Shown: in pieces, positions 13,290 to 16,716 of the stretch
How the letters are laid out: every line of letters starts with the position of its first letter
How positions within the stretch are numbered: position 1 is the stretch's first letter
DNA from: UBA6544 sp049601975
Lineage (GTDB): Bacteria; Pseudomonadota; Alphaproteobacteria; UBA8366
Assembly (NCBI GenBank): GCA_049601975.1
Contig: JBMYRC010000088.1
Span: 1-16,716, forward strand
Direction of reading: 5' to 3'
DNA: 16,716 bases
Notes under the pieces: model-generated
The model's input: only the letters and a program-made list of their open reading frames with translations
Database searches by the model: none
Told to the model about the DNA's origin: nothing
Program-made: the position numbers and the translations under genes

Positions 13290-13886
13290 ATGGCGCGGCG
13301 TTTCACCGAAAAGCAGCTGATTATCGCCAGCCATAATCCGGGCAAGGTCCGGGAAATCGACGACTTGCTGCGCCCATTCGGCATCACGGTTCGTTCAGCC
13401 GGCGAACTATCTCTGGAAGAGCCCGAGGAGACCGGCAACACCTTTGTCGCCAATGCAATATTGAAGGCGGAAGCGGCGGCGAATGCCGCACAGCTTCCCG
13501 CACTCGCAGACGATTCCGGACTGGCGGTCGATGCTTTGGGCGGCGATCCGGGCATTTATTCGGCGCGGTGGGCCGGACCCGGGAAAGACTTTGCCGTCGC
13601 GATGGAAAGGATCGAGGCTCTTCTGACACCAGAAAGCGCCCGAACCGCACAATTTGTTTGCGCCCTCGCCCTCGCGTGGCCGGACGGGCATGTGGAAACT
13701 TTCGAAGGTTTGGTCAAAGGAGATTTGGTTTGGCCACCGCGTGGTTCGGCAGGCTTCGGGTACGACCCGATGTTCTTACCCGATGGCCGCGCCGAAACCT
13801 TCGGTGAAATGGATCAGACCGAAAAACATACCATCAGCCACCGCGCCGACGCGTTCGGAAAACTCGTCGCCGCTTGTTTACACTGA
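13290..13886 (+). CDS. rdgB: RdgB/HAM1 family non-canonical purine NTP pyrophosphatase
   Basis: This 198-residue house-cleaning enzyme converts dITP, ITP and XTP to the monophosphates and so keeps deaminated purines out of DNA and RNA. The family motifs are all present: A-S-H-N-P-G-K at 13-19, E-T-G-N-T-F-V-A-N-A at 47-56, L-A-D-D-S-G-L-A-V-D-A-L-G-G at 72-85 with the metal-binding and catalytic acidic pair, Y-S-A-R-W-A-G at 90-96, G-F-G-Y-D-P at 155-160, and I-S-H-R at 182-185. It starts five bases after rph and its end may overlap or nearly touch the hemW start, so it is the middle gene of a tight three-gene unit. Confidence 0.96.
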   Translation: MARRFTEKQLIIASHNPGKVREIDDLLRPFGITVRSAGELSLEEPEETGNTFVANAILKAEAAANAAQLPALADDSGLAVDALGGDPGIYSARWAGPGKDFAVAMERIEALLTPESARTAQFVCALALAWPDGHVETFEGLVKGDLVWPPRGSAGFGYDPMFLPDGRAETFGEMDQTEKHTISHRADAFGKLVAACLH

Positions 13887-13894
13887 GCCCGACC

Positions 13895-15043
13895 GTGGTG
13901 CCCTTCGGCGTCTATGTCCATTGGCCCTTTTGTCTTTCCAAGTGTCCCTATTGCGATTTCAACAGCCATGTCCGTGACAAGGTCGATCAGGCACGCTGGC
14001 GCGCGGCATTGCTGGCAGAAATCGAGCACGCTGCCGCCAGCGGACCCCAACGTCCCGTCACAAGCATCTTCTTTGGTGGCGGGACACCATCGCTCATGCC
14101 CCCGGAAACCACCACAGCTGTGATTGAGAAAATTCGCGATTGCTGGGGATTTGCCCCGGACGTCGAAATAACCACCGAAGCCAACCCGACATCCGTTGAG
14201 ATCGAGAACTTCAAAGCGCTCGCGGACGCCGGTGTCAATCGGCTTTCCATCGGCGTGCAATCGTTCGACAACACCGTTCTAGAGTTTCTCGGGCGCGAAC
14301 ATTCTGGGGCCGAAGCCATTGCAGCAATTGAAATCGCGGCCGCGCATTTCGGCCGCTACAGCTTTGATTTGATTTACGCCAGACCCGATCAAACTTTGGC
14401 CGACTGGCACCGTGAGTTGGATAGAGCCTTGAGTCTCGCGGGATCGCACCTCTCGCTTTACCAGCTCACAATCGAACGCGGGACGCCTTTCCACGGCCTT
14501 TGGCGCCAAGGAAAACTAACACCTCTGGATGAAGACCTCGCAGCGGAAATGTTCACGGAAACTCGAGCTTGGTTGACGGATGCCGGATTACCGGCCTACG
14601 AGATTTCGAATCACGGGGCGCCGGGCTCTGAGTGTCGCCACAATCTACTTTATTGGCGGTATCAAGATTACGTCGGCATCGGCCCGGGCGCTCATGGACG
14701 GGTCACCATTGACGAAACTAAATTTGCGACCGAGCGCCGAAAATTGCCGGAGCGTTGGCTTGAAGCGGTCGAGCGGGACGGGCACGGTACCCGCGATCAG
14801 GTTGCGCTCTCCATCGAGGACAAACTTGTGGAATTGGTGATCATGGGATTGCGCACCGCAGAAGGCATTCCAGACGCGCGATTTCAGGAAGTAGCGGGCG
14901 CATCGTTCAAAACATTGTTAAACACCGATGCGTTACACGCCTTTACCGAAGAAGGTTTAATCCACGATGACGCGACCTGCGTGCGGGCAACGGAAGCCGG
15001 CCAATTACATCTCGATACGCTGATCGAACGGCTGTTGCCTTAA
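13895..15043 (+). CDS. hemW: Radical SAM haem chaperone HemW
   Basis: This is a radical SAM protein of about 382 residues. F-G-V-Y-V-H-W-P-F-C-L-S-K-C-P-Y-C-D-F gives the C-x3-C-x2-C cluster motif followed by D-F. The fourth cysteine typical of the oxygen-independent coproporphyrinogen dehydrogenase HemN is replaced by Phe, which marks it as HemW, a haem-trafficking chaperone. Other elements are F-F-G-G-G-T-P-S, RLSIGVQSFD, Y-E-I-S-N-H and GIGPGAHGR, then a C-terminal winged-helix-like domain. The start is uncertain because no ATG is available: GTG at 13895 or 13898 fits family length, while TTG at 13874 would overlap rdgB by 13 bases. It is the last gene of the rph-rdgB-hemW unit and stops three bases from the convergent lipoprotein gene. 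Confidence 0.93.
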   Translation: MVPFGVYVHWPFCLSKCPYCDFNSHVRDKVDQARWRAALLAEIEHAAASGPQRPVTSIFFGGGTPSLMPPETTTAVIEKIRDCWGFAPDVEITTEANPTSVEIENFKALADAGVNRLSIGVQSFDNTVLEFLGREHSGAEAIAAIEIAAAHFGRYSFDLIYARPDQTLADWHRELDRALSLAGSHLSLYQLTIERGTPFHGLWRQGKLTPLDEDLAAEMFTETRAWLTDAGLPAYEISNHGAPGSECRHNLLYWRYQDYVGIGPGAHGRVTIDETKFATERRKLPERWLEAVERDGHGTRDQVALSIEDKLVELVIMGLRTAEGIPDARFQEVAGASFKTLLNTDALHAFTEEGLIHDDATCVRATEAGQLHLDTLIERLLP

Positions 15044-15046
15044 GAC

Positions 15047-16567
15047 CTACCCGCCGGCTTGCGGGAATGCGGTCGCGGCCGGCTTACGGACCGTAAATCC
15101 TTTGCGGGTGACTTCACGCACTTCGAAAACCCGCTCGGCCACGCCCTCCTCGCGCAAGCGAAACAGCCCGTCAACGCCAAGAAATCCAAACGGTTGAACC
15201 AATCGGCTTCGCGCAAAGACGTTCGGCTCGTTCGATTGCGCTAAAACGATAGCAAGCGCCGTTGCATCATACGCAAGCGAAGCGATCGCCGCGGGCGGGC
15301 GACCATATAGTTTGCGGTATCTTTGGAAAAAATTCTGCCGTTCCTCACGTGGTGGCGCAGCATACCAACCCCGGCTTAACGACGGTTCGGTTTCGATATT
15401 CGCGGTCTGCGCCCAATTGCTGAGCCCCAACAGGCGCACCGCCGGTTGGTCAACATCATAATACGACAACAGGGAGGCAAGCGCCTTCAGCTGTTGGCCA
15501 CTACCGGGTAATAAAACCGCGTCGTACTCCACCTCTCCCAAAGTATCCAATTTTTCCATGCGCTTAAGGACCTGCTTAGAGACTTCGTCCTCGCGGGCTT
15601 CGAGTTCCGCCCGCTGGTCCATTAACGCTTTATGACGGCGCTCGTAATCTGCGATAACCTTGGCCGGCTGACTGAAGTCCGTCGCCCGCGGATCGTAATA
15701 TTGCACTTTGACCACGAGCGCTTCGTGAAAACTGGCAACCTCCTTCAAGGCCGCGACAACTGCCCGGCCATAGGCATTGTTCGGTGCGAGAGCAGCGTAT
15801 CGGTAAAGACCCTCGGAGACGGCATGTTCGACCACTGCTTCGACTTGTTGGCGGGGCACGAAACCTAATATGTAAACACCATCCCCCGCCACATCGCGGG
15901 AATTAGAGAAAGCGACGACCGAGATTCCCGCACGGTCCGCGATCGGCCGCACCGCCCGCACGGAGCTGGCCAAGAGTGGTCCTAAGATTAATTCGGCTCC
16001 AGCCGCCACCGCCTGGCTCGCGGCACTTTCCGCACCCGCCGTACTGCCCTTCGTGTCGAACGGATAGATGATGAAATTCTTATCCGCCAAGTCGAATACC
16101 GCTATTTGCGCCGCATCCAAGAGTTCACGCCCCAATTGCGCGCGCGGGCCGCTCAAGGGCAACAACAAGGCGACTTTTTTCGCACGTCGTGGACCACCCG
16201 TGGAAAACCCAGCAGGCGGCAAAGACGCCACTTGAGGCAAGTTGGCGGCGGTTGCGGATTGCGATGGCTCGGATTGCGCCACCGACGGAGGGGCCGCTGG
16301 ATCAGGCGTTGCTGCATTTTGCACAGCCTTGACCTGTGCCTTGAACGCTGGGCCTTCCGGGTCGGTCGATGGCGACGCGTGAACGGGAACCGAATCCTGT
16401 TTTTTTGGCGGCGCCTTGGTTAACGTTGTGGTCTGGCATGCGCCAAGGGCAAGGCCAACGACCAAAACGGGCAAAAATGCTGCACTACGAAGAATGGCGG
16501 AAATCTTAATCTCCTGAAACGATTTAACACCTTGCCCGCCCTGCCCAGCTGCGCGGCTGCGCAGCAA
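15047..16567 (-). CDS. LpoA-like penicillin-binding protein activator lipoprotein (periplasmic-binding fold)
   Basis: A lipoprotein with signal peptide I-L-R-S-A-A-F-L-P-V-L-V-V-G-L-A-L-G-A-C (lipidated Cys44 in the longest form), a Pro/Ala/Ser-rich linker to about residue 125, and a type I periplasmic-binding-protein domain from about 130 to 490 opening KKVALLLPLSGPRAQLGREL. A charged helix at about 308-341 is inserted in the domain. Such proteins are annotated as penicillin-binding protein activators, related to the C-terminal domain of LpoA, which stimulates PBP1A from the outer membrane; the activity here is inferred. The longest frame begins at a TTG (16567), preceded in frame by TAG two codons upstream, with no good ribosome binding site. 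An AGGAG (16515-16511) lies six bases before an in-frame ATT at 16504, which would give a normal 22-residue signal peptide. Confidence 0.85.
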   Translation of the reverse strand: MLRSRAAGQGGQGVKSFQEIKISAILRSAAFLPVLVVGLALGACQTTTLTKAPPKKQDSVPVHASPSTDPEGPAFKAQVKAVQNAATPDPAAPPSVAQSEPSQSATAANLPQVASLPPAGFSTGGPRRAKKVALLLPLSGPRAQLGRELLDAAQIAVFDLADKNFIIYPFDTKGSTAGAESAASQAVAAGAELILGPLLASSVRAVRPIADRAGISVVAFSNSRDVAGDGVYILGFVPRQQVEAVVEHAVSEGLYRYAALAPNNAYGRAVVAALKEVASFHEALVVKVQYYDPRATDFSQPAKVIADYERRHKALMDQRAELEAREDEVSKQVLKRMEKLDTLGEVEYDAVLLPGSGQQLKALASLLSYYDVDQPAVRLLGLSNWAQTANIETEPSLSRGWYAAPPREERQNFFQRYRKLYGRPPAAIASLAYDATALAIVLAQSNEPNVFARSRLVQPFGFLGVDGLFRLREEGVAERVFEVREVTRKGFTVRKPAATAFPQAGG

Positions 16568-16643
16568 AGCCTAACGGCGCAGACCGGGCAAGTAAACGGG
16601 GAGAAACCCCGGGACGGCACCTCAATTGACTGGCGGCGATAAA

Positions 16644-16716
16644 ATGCGCGCAGAGGCGTGGGGTCGGGCCGGGGAACGGCGGGCTGCTCTGTTTCTACGC
16701 CTTAAGGGCTACACCA
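16644..16716 (+). CDS. YraN/UPF0102 family protein, N-terminal fragment cut by the window edge
   Basis: Only 24 codons are inside the window, translating as MRAEAWGRAGERRAALFLRL followed by K-G-Y-T. The pattern of an alanine- and arginine-rich helix ending in L-R-L-K-G-Y is the usual start of UPF0102 (YraN) proteins, which have an endonuclease-like fold and no firmly established role. The ATG at 16644 has a weak G-rich sequence upstream; a TTG at 16626 would add six residues. The gene is divergent from the LpoA-like gene. In many proteobacteria yraN sits near lpoA but with rsmI in between; here there is no room for rsmI. The call rests on a short fragment. Confidence 0.55.
   Translation, partial: MRAEAWGRAGERRAALFLRLKGYT

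Noticed and set aside
15050..15065. CCCGC-N6-GCGGG hairpin at the hemW/LpoA-like convergent end as a terminator
   Set aside because: The stem is only five pairs, lies within the last codons of the lipoprotein gene and has no T-run on either side.
16597..16611. CGGGG-AGAAA-CCCCG hairpin in the divergent region before the LpoA-like gene
   Set aside because: It has five GC pairs only, with no T-run and no clear relation to a start codon; it is likely to occur by chance in GC-rich sequence.
1..16716. Mobile elements, CRISPR arrays, tRNA or rRNA genes, or a defence or biosynthetic system
   Set aside because: No transposase, integrase, regularly spaced repeat, cloverleaf pattern or toxin-antitoxin-like pair was found; nearly all bases are taken by conserved housekeeping genes.

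Overview
The window is a moderately GC-rich piece of bacterial chromosome, almost certainly from an alphaproteobacterium, most likely of the Rhodospirillales type. The evidence is gene content and order: dnaK-dnaJ-dapB in one direction, hrcA-grpE beside them, a divergent rph-rdgB-hemW set, a bactofilin, a DUF2244 protein, an AmpG-type permease next to an adenosine-kinase-like PfkB protein, and an LpoA-like lipoprotein. There is no insertion sequence, phage gene, CRISPR array, tRNA or rRNA. Genes are packed tightly, and convergent pairs are only 3 to 16 bases apart.

Layout from left to right. (1) 1-2439, minus strand: a three-gene unit of sugar/nucleoside kinase, AmpG-like muropeptide permease, and a macro-domain protein cut by the window edge; a sigma70-like promoter lies at 2494-2521. 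(2) 2591-4328, plus strand: a four-helix EI24/CysZ-like membrane protein, a bactofilin and an outer-membrane-type lipoprotein that overlaps the bactofilin. (3) 4335-5574: divergent nth (endonuclease III) and DUF2244 genes, both lacking a Shine-Dalgarno sequence and possibly read from leaderless mRNAs. (4) 5578-9633, minus strand: the heat-shock unit dnaK-dnaJ followed by dapB, behind a good RpoH-type promoter at 9749-9777. It contains several RNA-level elements: a 19-bp dyad at the predicted transcription start, a GC-rich leader hairpin, a short basic upstream ORF, a strong hairpin between dnaK and dnaJ, and a hairpin that hides the dapB ribosome binding site. (5) 9839-10705, plus strand: a DUF1848 gene placed between the two chaperone units; it carries a radical-SAM-like cysteine motif at its C-terminus. 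(6) 10722-12443, minus strand: hrcA-grpE. (7) 12574-15043, plus strand: rph, rdgB and hemW. (8) 15047-16567, minus strand: the LpoA-like lipoprotein, whose only well-placed ribosome binding site precedes an AUU codon. (9) 16644 to the end, plus strand: the start of a YraN/UPF0102 gene.

Functionally the window joins protein folding (DnaK, DnaJ, GrpE and the repressor HrcA), nucleic-acid and nucleotide upkeep (Nth, RNase PH, RdgB, the kinase), envelope and peptidoglycan work (AmpG, LpoA-like, bactofilin, DapB as supplier of diaminopimelate) and haem delivery (HemW). I see no entirely new multi-gene system. The most interesting items are the regulatory layers around dnaK and dapB, the DUF1848 gene inside the chaperone locus, and the unusual translation starts.
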